DNA from: Chloroflexota bacterium
Lineage (GTDB): Bacteria; Chloroflexota; Anaerolineae; Anaerolineales; Villigracilaceae
Assembly (NCBI GenBank): GCA_016235425.1
Contig: JACRLC010000018.1
Span: forward strand, 12,127-48,214
Direction: 5' to 3'
DNA length: 36,088 nt
The notes under the pieces are model-generated. The model was given only the letters and a program-made list of their open reading frames with translations, did no database searches and was not told the origin of the DNA. Below are positions 14,840 to 22,312 of the stretch, one piece after another; the first letter of the stretch is position 1; each line of letters opens with the position of its first letter. Made by a program: the position numbers and the translations under genes.

Positions 14840-15808
14840 TTATGGCTGAAATTCCAGCAGCACATCCAGCGCTTTGAGGTTGATCTTAAAGTCGGTGTTG
14901 GTGTGTGTGGCGAGTTCCATGTCCACTGCGATTGTGCCGAGGGAGACGGCGTAATCGGCGAGGGTGCCGGTGAACTTGCAGCCCAGGTCAACCGGCGGGT
15001 AGGGATAGGGCGTAACGTCGGCGATCTCTTCGGCAAAGCGCACGGAGTTTTCCTCCCACGGTTCGCCGCCGGGGAAAATGCCGAGCGCGGCAGAGTGATA
15101 GCTGATCAGCGCCTCCACCCGATGCGATTGCAGGAAAGCCATCAGGGCGCGCGTCTCCGGTTCCGAGCCGGGGCCTGTGCCGCCGGTGCTTGGACCGTAA
15201 TCCCAGCAGCCGTCACGGTCCCATTCGGCGGACCAGTTGGTGGGGAAGTTGCGGTTCAGGTCCACGCCGTGATCGTTGACGCGGCCTTCGTAGCCGTGGT
15301 CGCGCGCGTCGCCGTCGGGGTTGAGGTTGCGGAGGATGTAGAGGGTCACGTCACTGGGGATGACTTCGGGATGCTCCGAGATGTAGGTGATGAGTTCATC
15401 CGCAAGGGCAATGGTGTTCCATTCATAGCCACCGTGAATCCCGGCGACGATCATGCGTTGTCTCTCGCCCTGGCCGAAGGTGTAGACTTCGATGGGACGC
15501 CGCGATACTGAAAAGCCGATGACCGCGGCGCGTTGTCCGCTGGCGAGGATGAATGGGGTGGGAGTCAACACCACGATCTCGGTTGAGCGCGGGTTGGGTG
15601 TGACGGTGGGCAGGTAATAAACGCCGGGGTAAGGGGTAAATGTGGCGGGTATTTCGGCGGCGGCCTGAACGGGCCGGATGGGGGTTTCGGTAATAACGGG
15701 TTGCAAAGCCCAGTATAGAACCAGTACCAGCACAATGCCGCCCAGCCCGGCGATGTTCAACAGCCAGACGATGGTGATCCAGCCTGAGTCATTTCGTCGC
15801 TTGGGCAT
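14840..15808 (-). CDS. Membrane-anchored M14-family metallocarboxypeptidase
   Basis: The 322-aa product has an N-terminal membrane anchor (about residues 10-36) and an M14 zinc peptidase domain (about 95-320). The zinc site is readable: HGGYEWN near residue 123 supplies the first His and Glu (with one extra residue between them compared with the common HxxE), and ISYHSAALG carries the third His. NLNPDG and GVDLNRNFPTNW are the substrate-binding Asn-Arg segment, and the catalytic Glu is in VDMELATH near the C-terminus. Such enzymes trim C-terminal residues, often of peptides or murein stem peptides; the substrate is unknown. Its ATG overlaps the cinA stop by a base gap only, so the two are co-transcribed and probably coupled. 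Confidence 0.85.
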   Translation of the reverse strand: MPKRRNDSGWITIVWLLNIAGLGGIVLVLVLYWALQPVITETPIRPVQAAAEIPATFTPYPGVYYLPTVTPNPRSTEIVVLTPTPFILASGQRAAVIGFSVSRRPIEVYTFGQGERQRMIVAGIHGGYEWNTIALADELITYISEHPEVIPSDVTLYILRNLNPDGDARDHGYEGRVNDHGVDLNRNFPTNWSAEWDRDGCWDYGPSTGGTGPGSEPETRALMAFLQSHRVEALISYHSAALGIFPGGEPWEENSVRFAEEIADVTPYPYPPVDLGCKFTGTLADYAVSLGTIAVDMELATHTNTDFKINLKALDVLLEFQP

Positions 15809-15809
15809 T

Positions 15810-17003
15810 TCAGGCTTTTCCTTCGGCTTTCAGGCGTAACATGTTCAAGCCCAAATTGACAGCCCAGCGCGCCAGGTTGCGCGGGTGGCCGCCGTAGGTG
15901 ATGCGATGTTTCTTTTCGCCGCGCGGCGTGATGACCATGATCTCGGCGGCCATTTCATCCACAAAGGAGGCGACTCCGAGGGCGCAGGCAGCGGAGTCTT
16001 TTTCCATCGCGGCGCGAAGCTCGTTGGGGAGTGAATCAGGTTTGAGGTCCGAAAGAGAGACGAGGCCGGGTAAACGGCGAATGATGCCGTCGCTGAGTCC
16101 GTATCCAAGCAGGGTCAGCTTCCAGCCGAGTTTTTCCACAGCGGCAAGCGTTACGCCTTCGAGCGTGTCTTCATCCACGCCGAAGATGACTTCGCCGAGG
16201 CGGGCGCGCAGGTCGTTTTCCACTTCTGCGATCATGCGGTTCGCTTCCGCTTCGGTGTTGGCTTTGGCCGCGATGCGGATGTCCACCACACCGTTGTGCG
16301 CGGCGAGGCCGACGGTGGGGTTGGAGAGCAGTTCGAGGTCGCCAATCTTTTCGTCAATCATGCCTTCGCCGATGCCGGAGGTGTGGACGAGGCGGACTTT
16401 GATGATGTGGCTCAAGTCGAATCTTTTTTGCAAATAGGGGATGACGGATTCGTGAAGCAGGTATTCCATTTCTTTTGGAACACCGGGGAGGGAGATGACG
16501 GCCCTCACTCCCGGCCCCTCTCCCAACCCTTCGGCTTCGCTCAGGGCAAGCTTGGGAGAGGGGGGCAGGGGTGAGGGATATTCGACGATAAATGATGGGG
16601 CGGAACCGACGGGGTTTTTGATGGCAATCGCGCCGCGCGGGACGTAGGCCTGCCGCTTCTGATTCTCGGAGGCATTGCGGCCATAACGGGAAATGACGGC
16701 CACAACCTGTTCCCACAGGTCTTCTCGAAATTCAACTTCCACCCCCATGGCGCGGGCCACAGCTTCGCGGGTGGGATCGTCCACGGTGGGGCCGAGCCCG
16801 CCGGTGGTGATGACGATCTCTGCGCGCTCCATTGATTCGCGGATGGCGGAGGCGATGCGGTCAACGTTGTCGCCGATGGTGATGGTGCGATAAATGTCCA
16901 CGCCCAGGTCGCGCAGGGTGAGGGCGATGTGACGTGTGTTCGTGTCTACGATTTCACCGAGTAATATTTCGGTTCCGATGGTGATGATCTCTGCTGATGT
17001 CAT
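15810..17003 (-). CDS. cinA: CinA-like protein with degenerate C-terminal amidase domain
   Basis: The 397-aa product has the CinA N-terminal molybdopterin-binding-like domain (about residues 1-175): IITIGTEILLGEIVDTN and TTGGLGPTVDDPTREA are its hallmarks, and LPGVPKEMEYL follows. CinA enzymes act on ADP-ribose and, through the C-terminal domain, deamidate nicotinamide mononucleotide. Here residues 143-168 are an inserted repeat translated in frame (see the repeat entry). The C-terminal domain (about 283-397) is short (about 115 aa) and lacks the AESCTGG catalytic motif and the TGIAGP segment, reading GYGLSDGIIRRLPG where the motif should be. NMN amidase activity is therefore unlikely. No clear ribosome binding site is seen at the ATG. 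The gene is otherwise intact. Confidence 0.85.
   Translation of the reverse strand: MTSAEIITIGTEILLGEIVDTNTRHIALTLRDLGVDIYRTITIGDNVDRIASAIRESMERAEIVITTGGLGPTVDDPTREAVARAMGVEVEFREDLWEQVVAVISRYGRNASENQKRQAYVPRGAIAIKNPVGSAPSFIVEYPSPLPPSPKLALSEAEGLGEGPGVRAVISLPGVPKEMEYLLHESVIPYLQKRFDLSHIIKVRLVHTSGIGEGMIDEKIGDLELLSNPTVGLAAHNGVVDIRIAAKANTEAEANRMIAEVENDLRARLGEVIFGVDEDTLEGVTLAAVEKLGWKLTLLGYGLSDGIIRRLPGLVSLSDLKPDSLPNELRAAMEKDSAACALGVASFVDEMAAEIMVITPRGEKKHRITYGGHPRNLARWAVNLGLNMLRLKAEGKA
16500..16577. repeat. GC-rich palindromic repeat inserted in frame in cinA
   Basis: CCTCTCCCAA (16517-16526) and TTGGGAGAGG (16552-16561) are a perfect inverted pair, and the outer words CCCTCAC/GTGAGGG (16502-16508/16570-16576) extend it, around a centre containing CTTCGCTCAGG. 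The segment is 78 bp, so it adds 26 residues (Pro-rich, then LALSEAEGLGEG) without changing frame. It falls at the loop between SFIVEY and VISLPGVPKEM where ordinary CinA has only a few residues. Confidence 0.8.
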
Positions 17004-17082
17004 GTGTAAGATGGTTGATAAAAAGGGTGATCAGGATTTCGTAATTCGTGTTGTGTATTCCGTTGGGTAAATGACGCAACGG

Positions 17083-18261
17083 TTACGGGTAAATCGGCAG
17101 GAATTCGTTGCCGCTGATTTGGAAGATTTGAATATCGGGCGTGGCGCAGTCGCCGGAAGGGGAACAGGTGATGACGCCGCTTTGGCCGTTCAACCCGCGC
17201 AGGTTGTAGAGCGCGTCGCGCAATGCCTGCCGCGGAATGTAAAGCGTCTCGCCGGAAAGTGTACCGGTTTCTTCCATGGCTGTCATGAGCATGAGGGCGG
17301 CGTCGTAGCCATAAAGATGATAGGTGGCAATTGGATCTTCGCCAAAACGCTCGGCGTAGGTCTCCAGGAAAGATTGCGTGCCTTCCACGGGAGCAGGCCC
17401 GGAAAGATACATTCCCTGTGAGGTTTTATAGGTTTGGGTAATGAAGTCCGAACTCAACAAGCCGTCCGAACTGATCAATGCCGCATTTCCCAATCCAGCC
17501 GCGCGCGCGCCGTTCGCGATCGCGACACCGTCCACGGTGTAGACGGGGAAATACAAAACGCCCGGGTCGAGGGCGGCGGCTTGATTAAGTGTCGTGGTCA
17601 CGTTTTCGCCGCTGGTGATTTGTAGTTGGGCGATGCACTTGCCGCCCATTTGCTCAAAGTTTTCGCAGGCAGCCTGTTGAAGTTGTTGCGGGTAAGCAGT
17701 GCCGTCGTGAATCGTAACCATGCTTTGCAGGCCGAGAACATTGTAGGCAAATTCGGCCACCGTTTTTCCCTGAACTTTGTCATTGTAGATCGAGCGCAGG
17801 AATCCCGGCTGGTGAAGGGCTGGGTCTGTCAGTGAAGGTGCGGTGCTGGAGGGCGAGATCAAAACCATCCCGGCCTCGGTGAGGATCTTTGCCGCAGGCA
17901 CTGACCCGCTCGAACACGTCGCGCCAATTACGCCCACCACCTGTGAATTGCCCGCCAGCGCGTTCGCACCGTCAATGCCGCCTGCCTCGGTGCACAGGTC
18001 ATCCTGCTCCACCAGTTTCAGTTTATGCCCGAACAAACTTCCCTTTTCCTCCACGGCAATTTGCGCGCCGCGCAGGGCGTCAATGCCGTATGGGGAGGCC
18101 GAGCCGCTCAACGTGAGCAATGCGGCGATCTGTATCTCATCGTTCGGCTCGATCTTTACGCAGCCAAACGGATCGGTGCAATTGTACGGTTTGCCCCCGC
18201 AGGCCGAAGCCAGCAGGGCAGTGGTCAAAAGAACGAGCGCGAGCAAAACAGGTTTTTTCAT
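17083..18261 (-). CDS. Amino-acid ABC transporter substrate-binding lipoprotein (second copy)
   Basis: The 392-aa product is a periplasmic-binding protein of the Leu/Ile/Val receptor family (Peripla_BP_6). The lipobox ends LLASAC with Cys at residue 21. The mature part begins with YNCTDPFGCVKIEP and an ITLSG-like strand, has the two-lobed pattern, and ends with YIPRQALRDALYNL and a CSPSGDC motif. It is clearly paralogous to the first binding protein at 25205-26521, which shares both motifs. I take the ATG at 18261 (GAGGTG five bases upstream) and not the TTG at 18282. It lies 27 bases downstream of the FAD oxidase, in the same operon, and may give the transporter a second ligand specificity. 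Confidence 0.87.
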   Translation of the reverse strand: MKKPVLLALVLLTTALLASACGGKPYNCTDPFGCVKIEPNDEIQIAALLTLSGSASPYGIDALRGAQIAVEEKGSLFGHKLKLVEQDDLCTEAGGIDGANALAGNSQVVGVIGATCSSGSVPAAKILTEAGMVLISPSSTAPSLTDPALHQPGFLRSIYNDKVQGKTVAEFAYNVLGLQSMVTIHDGTAYPQQLQQAACENFEQMGGKCIAQLQITSGENVTTTLNQAAALDPGVLYFPVYTVDGVAIANGARAAGLGNAALISSDGLLSSDFITQTYKTSQGMYLSGPAPVEGTQSFLETYAERFGEDPIATYHLYGYDAALMLMTAMEETGTLSGETLYIPRQALRDALYNLRGLNGQSGVITCSPSGDCATPDIQIFQISGNEFLPIYP

Positions 18262-18288
18262 CATCACCTCATTCAGTTGCAATACTTT

Positions 18289-19443
18289 CTAAACCACATT
18301 GTACTCTCGAATCAAACGGCCTTCTTCGAAGCGCGCCAGGTCGAGCATGGATACATCCAGCGTTTTGTATTCGCCGTCCAAAATGTATTCGGCCATCAAT
18401 TTCCCGGCGGCAGGCCCGTGCATGAATCCGTGGCCGGAGAACCCCGTCACCACGAAGAATCCATCCACAGGCGTCCTGCCAAAGATCGGGTGTGCGTCGG
18501 GCGTCACTTCGTACAGCCCGGCCCAATGCGAAACCCGTCCCGCCTTTTCCATCAACGGCAGGCGCGCCGCCGCGGCTTCCATATTGGTCAACTCGAAATC
18601 ATCATCCACGTTTTGGTCGTAGCCCGGCTTCTCGTTCGCGTTCGACATGCCGATCAACAGCCCGTCGCCTTCGCGGTGGAAATACAGCGACTGGGCGAAA
18701 TCAATCACGAACGGAAAGTCCGCGGGGATCTCCGGCATCGGCGTGGTCGTGTACATTTGTCTTCGGATGGGGATGACCGGGATTTGGACTCCCGCCATTT
18801 CACCGATCAGACTCGACCACGGGCCTGCCGCGTTTAATATCATGCGCGTCTTTATCGCCCCCTGAGTTGTCTCCACTGAATCAACCTTATCTCCGCTGAG
18901 AGTAATCCCGGTAACCTCCGCGCGGGTGACGGCTTTCACTCCCATCTTCTGCGCCGCGCCGACATATCCCGCCACCACGCTGTTTGGGTCAACCAGTCCA
19001 TCTTTCTGGTTGAACGTCCCGGCGATTGCATCCTCGAAGTGCATCAGCGGCAGGCGCGCACGGACTTCGTCTCTGCTGAGCAATTGGGTTGGCACACCGA
19101 GTCGGTTTTGAAGCTCAACGTTTTGCTTGAAAGTGTTCGCGTCCTTTTCATTTGTCGCCACGAGCAAATAGCCGCATTGGCGATAATTCACATCCTGCCC
19201 GATCTCATCCTTGAAACGCTCGATCATCGGCAGGCTTTCTTTGGACAGGTGAATGTTGATGTCGGTTGAAAATTGGTAACGCACGCCGCCCGCGCAGCGT
19301 CCCGTCGCGCCGGTTCCGAAGAATTCCTCCTTTTCGAGCAGGACGATATTCTTCATGCCGCGCTGTGCCAGATGATAGGCCGCACTGGCTCCCATAACCC
19401 CGCCCCCGATGATGACGATGTCTGCTGTGTTTGGTAGTTCCAT
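18289..19443 (-). CDS. FAD-dependent amine/amino-acid oxidase (DAO, sarcosine-oxidase-beta-like)
   Basis: The 384-aa product has the FAD-binding Rossmann motif IIGGGVMGASAAYHLAQRG (about residues 10-28), the dinucleotide-linked LLEKEEFFGTGATGR segment, and the C-terminal IFGRTPVDGFFVVTGFSGHGFMHGPAAGKLMAE (about 325-357) typical of the DAO family; sarcosine oxidase beta and glycine oxidase are the nearest named types. It oxidises a primary or secondary amine or amino acid to an imine, with release of ammonia and H2O2. It lies directly before the second binding-protein gene and after an ornithine-cyclodeaminase-like gene, fitting a catabolic operon. The electron acceptor and substrate are not determinable here. 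Confidence 0.88.
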   Translation of the reverse strand: MELPNTADIVIIGGGVMGASAAYHLAQRGMKNIVLLEKEEFFGTGATGRCAGGVRYQFSTDINIHLSKESLPMIERFKDEIGQDVNYRQCGYLLVATNEKDANTFKQNVELQNRLGVPTQLLSRDEVRARLPLMHFEDAIAGTFNQKDGLVDPNSVVAGYVGAAQKMGVKAVTRAEVTGITLSGDKVDSVETTQGAIKTRMILNAAGPWSSLIGEMAGVQIPVIPIRRQMYTTTPMPEIPADFPFVIDFAQSLYFHREGDGLLIGMSNANEKPGYDQNVDDDFELTNMEAAAARLPLMEKAGRVSHWAGLYEVTPDAHPIFGRTPVDGFFVVTGFSGHGFMHGPAAGKLMAEYILDGEYKTLDVSMLDLARFEEGRLIREYNVV

Positions 19444-19494
19444 GTTGTTCGATTTCCTTTGGTTGATTTTATCAAAAGCGATCTATGCTCAAAA

Positions 19495-19645
19495 ATCCCG
19501 AAGGGATGTGATGATTATGGAAACCGGGCAATTTGACCACAAATCCCGAAGGGATGATATAAGATAAGAGGAGAAAATCATGTCACCCCTGCGGGGTTGG
19601 GAACGATGATAATCTGATTCTAAAATCTTTCCACCCCTTCGGGGT
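19495..19645. repeat. Array of four short hairpins with regular spacing
   Basis: Four 13-bp palindromes occur: ATCCCGAAGGGAT at 19495-19507 and 19543-19555, ACCCCTGCGGGGT at 19585-19597 and ACCCCTTCGGGGT at 19633-19645. Each forms a 5-bp stem with a 3-base loop. Their starts are 48, 42 and 48 bases apart. They fill most of the gap between the DAO gene and the ornithine-cyclodeaminase-like gene. The fourth is a sequence-inverted relative of the others. Such hairpin words are common dispersed elements; the regular spacing is notable. Confidence 0.7.
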
Positions 19646-19671
19646 TTCGCTTCGTTATCTTGCTGTGAAGT

Positions 19672-20661
19672 CTAAAAATCCACATCACGCCCAAGATTTT
19701 TTGCTTTGGCATTCTTCAATGCAAGCTGCGCGGCCATGGCATCCTGCACAGCCACACCAACAGATTTGAAGTATGTGATCTCTTCATTTGATTCTCTGCC
19801 TGGTTTTCTGCCAAGCACGATCTCGCCCAATTCCGCGAAGACGTGGGATTCGGTTATCAAACCGTTCTTCATTGGCTGAATCAAGTCACCGGATTCGGCC
19901 AGGACTGCCGAGCGCGAGTCCACGACGACTTTGGCGCGCTGGATGGTTTCGGGCGGGACCTCCACCATTTCGGGTGTGTACGATCCCACGGCTGAGATGT
20001 GCGCGCCGGGCTTGAGGTCCTTGTCATTGAAAACGGGGGATGTTGAGGTGGTGGCTGTGCAGATAATGTCCGCGTTGCTGACTGCTGTTTGGGGTGTCGC
20101 GGCAGGCCTCAGGTCCCGCGGGATGCGGCCTTGTCCGGCCAGTTCTTTTGCGAAGGCGGCGGCTTTTTCAGCGTCCGAGTCGTAAATCCAGGCCTGGTCA
20201 ATTTTGCGGACGGTGCAGGCGGCTTCGAGTTGTGTGCGTCCCTGCGCTCCCGCGCCGAAGATGGCGACAACGCGGCTATCGAAGCGGGAGAGGATGTCAA
20301 TGGCGGCGCCGCTTCCCGCGCCGGTGCGAATGGCGGTGAGGGCGCTTCCTTCGAGCAGGGCAACCGCACGGCCGGTATCGGCTTCAAAAGCGATGACCGC
20401 GGCTTGGATGAAGGCGAGTCCGCGCGATGGGTTTTTGGGGAAGAGTGAAACGACTTTGACCGCAAGCGCTTCGGCTGTGTCGGTTTGCACGTAGGCGGGC
20501 ATGAACAGGCTGACCGCTTCGTGTGGGGGAATGGAGAGGCGGGTTCGGAGAGGCACGTCCGCTTTGCCAGCGGAGAGGGAAGCGTAGGCTTGCTTCATGG
20601 CTTCGATCGCCTCGTCCATTGGCAATGCTTTGCGAACGTCATCGGCATTGAGTATCAACAT
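19672..20661 (-). CDS. Ornithine cyclodeaminase/mu-crystallin family enzyme
   Basis: The 329-aa product has the two-domain layout of this family: an N-terminal LNADDVRKALPMDEAIEAM and a Rossmann domain whose glycine motif is IFGAGAQGRTQLEAA. Ornithine cyclodeaminases convert ornithine to proline and ammonia, but many members are other imine or ketimine reductases, or alanine/arginine-type dehydrogenases. The start at 20661 has GGAGGA about four bases upstream; the longer frame to 20733 has none. It lies between the LivF-like gene and the DAO gene on the same strand, so the local context is amino-acid breakdown. The specific substrate cannot be settled from the sequence. Confidence 0.87.
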   Translation of the reverse strand: MLILNADDVRKALPMDEAIEAMKQAYASLSAGKADVPLRTRLSIPPHEAVSLFMPAYVQTDTAEALAVKVVSLFPKNPSRGLAFIQAAVIAFEADTGRAVALLEGSALTAIRTGAGSGAAIDILSRFDSRVVAIFGAGAQGRTQLEAACTVRKIDQAWIYDSDAEKAAAFAKELAGQGRIPRDLRPAATPQTAVSNADIICTATTSTSPVFNDKDLKPGAHISAVGSYTPEMVEVPPETIQRAKVVVDSRSAVLAESGDLIQPMKNGLITESHVFAELGEIVLGRKPGRESNEEITYFKSVGVAVQDAMAAQLALKNAKAKNLGRDVDF

Positions 20662-20682
20662 GGATTCCTCCAGGTAAACAAA

Positions 20683-20739
20683 AGCGCAGAGGACATGATT
20701 GTACTCTGCGCTCAGTTTCATACCGCAGTGCAACTGCGG
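20683..20739 (-). terminator. Two tandem hairpins after the LivF-like gene
   Basis: First, CCGCAGT/ACTGCGG (20723-20739) is a 7-bp stem just past the stop. Second, AGCGCAGAG/CTCTGCGCT (20683-20712) is a 9-bp stem with a 12-base loop, followed on the minus strand by TTTGTTT. Together they fit a terminator or partial terminator between the transporter genes and the catabolic genes. Confidence 0.6.
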
Positions 20740-20751
20740 GATAACGCAAGG

Positions 20752-21465
20752 TTATTCCATGCCCAGGTAGGCTTTTTGAACCGTTGGGTTGTTCTTGAGG
20801 TTCTCAGCCGTATCGCTAATCACGATCTCGCCTGTTTGAAGGACGTATCCGCGATGCGCGATGGAGAGTGCCATGAGGGCGTTTTGCTCCACCAGAAGGA
20901 TCGTAGTGCCTGTCTTGTTGATCTGCTGGATGGTGTCGAAGATCAGCTCCACCAGCACTGGGGCGAGACCCATGGATGGTTCATCCATAAGGAGGATGGT
21001 TGGGTTTGCCATTAAAGCGCGGCCGGTTGCAAGCATTTGTTGCTCACCGCCAGAGAGTGTCCCCGCCACCTGGGTGCGTCGTTCTTTCAAGCGCGGAAAG
21101 AGGGTGAAAACTCTTTCCATGTTTTGTTGAAGTTCCTGTTTACTGGTGCGGCTGTACGCACCCATTTCCAGGTTTTCCGTGACGCTCAGACGGGCAAAAA
21201 TGCCGCGTCCCTCCGGCACCATGGAAATTCCTTTGTACACGATCTCGTGTGCCTTGAATTTGAGCAGATCCTGGCCGTCCAGTGAAACACTGCCCTCGCG
21301 CGGCTTGAGCAGGCCCGAGATGGTACGGAGTGTGGTAGTTTTTCCAGCGCCATTTCCACCTATCAAGGTAACAATCTCACCCTTGTCGATTTTGATGGAA
21401 ATTCCTTTGAGGGCGTGGATATTACCGTAGTAGGTATGGACATTTTCGACATTTAGTATGGACAT
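20752..21465 (-). CDS. livF: Branched-chain amino-acid ABC transporter ATPase, LivF type
   Basis: The 237-aa product is a compact ABC ATPase: Walker A GGNGAGKTT, the signature LSGGEQQMLATGRALM, and Walker B LLMDEPSMGLAPVL, with the following switch His in the LVEQN region. Length and the final segment (NLKNNPTVQKAYLGME) match LivF. It drives the LivH/LivM permease together with LivG. Its start lies six bases past the LivG stop, so the two are translationally linked. The final LGME tail is typical of LivF, which separates it from LivG. Confidence 0.93.
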   Translation of the reverse strand: MSILNVENVHTYYGNIHALKGISIKIDKGEIVTLIGGNGAGKTTTLRTISGLLKPREGSVSLDGQDLLKFKAHEIVYKGISMVPEGRGIFARLSVTENLEMGAYSRTSKQELQQNMERVFTLFPRLKERRTQVAGTLSGGEQQMLATGRALMANPTILLMDEPSMGLAPVLVELIFDTIQQINKTGTTILLVEQNALMALSIAHRGYVLQTGEIVISDTAENLKNNPTVQKAYLGME

Positions 21466-21471
21466 CTCTGC

Positions 21472-22302
21472 CTACCGTAACTTGGAATTTGTCTTGTCGG
21501 AGTGTCGTTCGTGGGCGGTGGCCATGCCCTCGGTCGCGGCGCCGCGTCCCAGGTAGGCTTCGATCACACGTGGATTCTTTTGGATTTCAGCCGGCGTGCC
21601 TTCCGCAATCTTTTCTCCATAATCAAGGACGGTGATGTGCTCTGAAATGCCCATAACCACGCGCATATGGTGCTCGATGAGAAAGATGGTAATACCGAGT
21701 TCATCGCGCAGCTGGCGGATGAAGGCAGTCAAGTCTTCAGTTTCACGCGGGTTCATACCTGCGCTGGGTTCATCCAAGAGGAGCAATTTTGGTTTGGTCG
21801 CAAGAGCACGGGCGATCTCAAGACGACGCTGCGCGCCGTAGGGCAGGTTGCGTGCCATCATATCGCCCTGGCCTTTCAGTCCCACGAAATCCAATAATCT
21901 TTGCGCTTCAGCAAGAGCGATCCTCTCCTCCTGGTGAACTTTAGGCGTACCGATGACAGCGCTCATCCAACTGGAGTGCAGAAAGATATGCTGGCCGACA
22001 AGAATGTTTTCGAGGGCGCTCATTTCGGCAAACAGCCGGATATTTTGGTAAGTGCGCGAAATGCCGAGACGTGAGATTTGGTCAGGGCGCAGGCGCTGGG
22101 TGGGTGTACCCTCGAAAATGATTTCACCCTCGTCGCATTTGCCAAAGCCCGTAATGCAGTTGAAGAAAGTGGTCTTCCCCGCGCCGTTTGGGCCGATCAT
22201 ACTAACGATGGATTTTTCCGGGATCTCAAAATCCACGGCGTTGACGGCCACAAGACCGCCGAAGCGTTTGGTCACTTTAGTTGCTGTCAGGAGAGTTGTC
22301 AT
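21472..22302 (-). CDS. livG: Branched-chain amino-acid ABC transporter ATPase, LivG type
   Basis: The 276-aa product has Walker A GPNGAGKTT, a LivG-type signature LPYGAQRRLEIARAL (in place of LSGGQ), Walker B LLLLDEPSAGMN and the His-switch EHHM. It pairs with the LivF-like ATPase on the cytoplasmic side of the permease. A GAGG site lies just before the ATG, only ten bases past the permease stop. The long Arg/Lys-containing tail after residue 260 (AHERHSDKTNSKLR) is slightly longer than usual for LivG; its role is unknown. Confidence 0.92.
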   Translation of the reverse strand: MTTLLTATKVTKRFGGLVAVNAVDFEIPEKSIVSMIGPNGAGKTTFFNCITGFGKCDEGEIIFEGTPTQRLRPDQISRLGISRTYQNIRLFAEMSALENILVGQHIFLHSSWMSAVIGTPKVHQEERIALAEAQRLLDFVGLKGQGDMMARNLPYGAQRRLEIARALATKPKLLLLDEPSAGMNPRETEDLTAFIRQLRDELGITIFLIEHHMRVVMGISEHITVLDYGEKIAEGTPAEIQKNPRVIEAYLGRGAATEGMATAHERHSDKTNSKLR

Positions 22303-22312
22303 GGTGACCTCG

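Noticed and set aside
14090-17003. A dedicated defence island built around the MNT/HEPN pair
   Set aside because: The neighbours (M14 peptidase, cinA) are ordinary metabolic or envelope genes, with no other defence gene.
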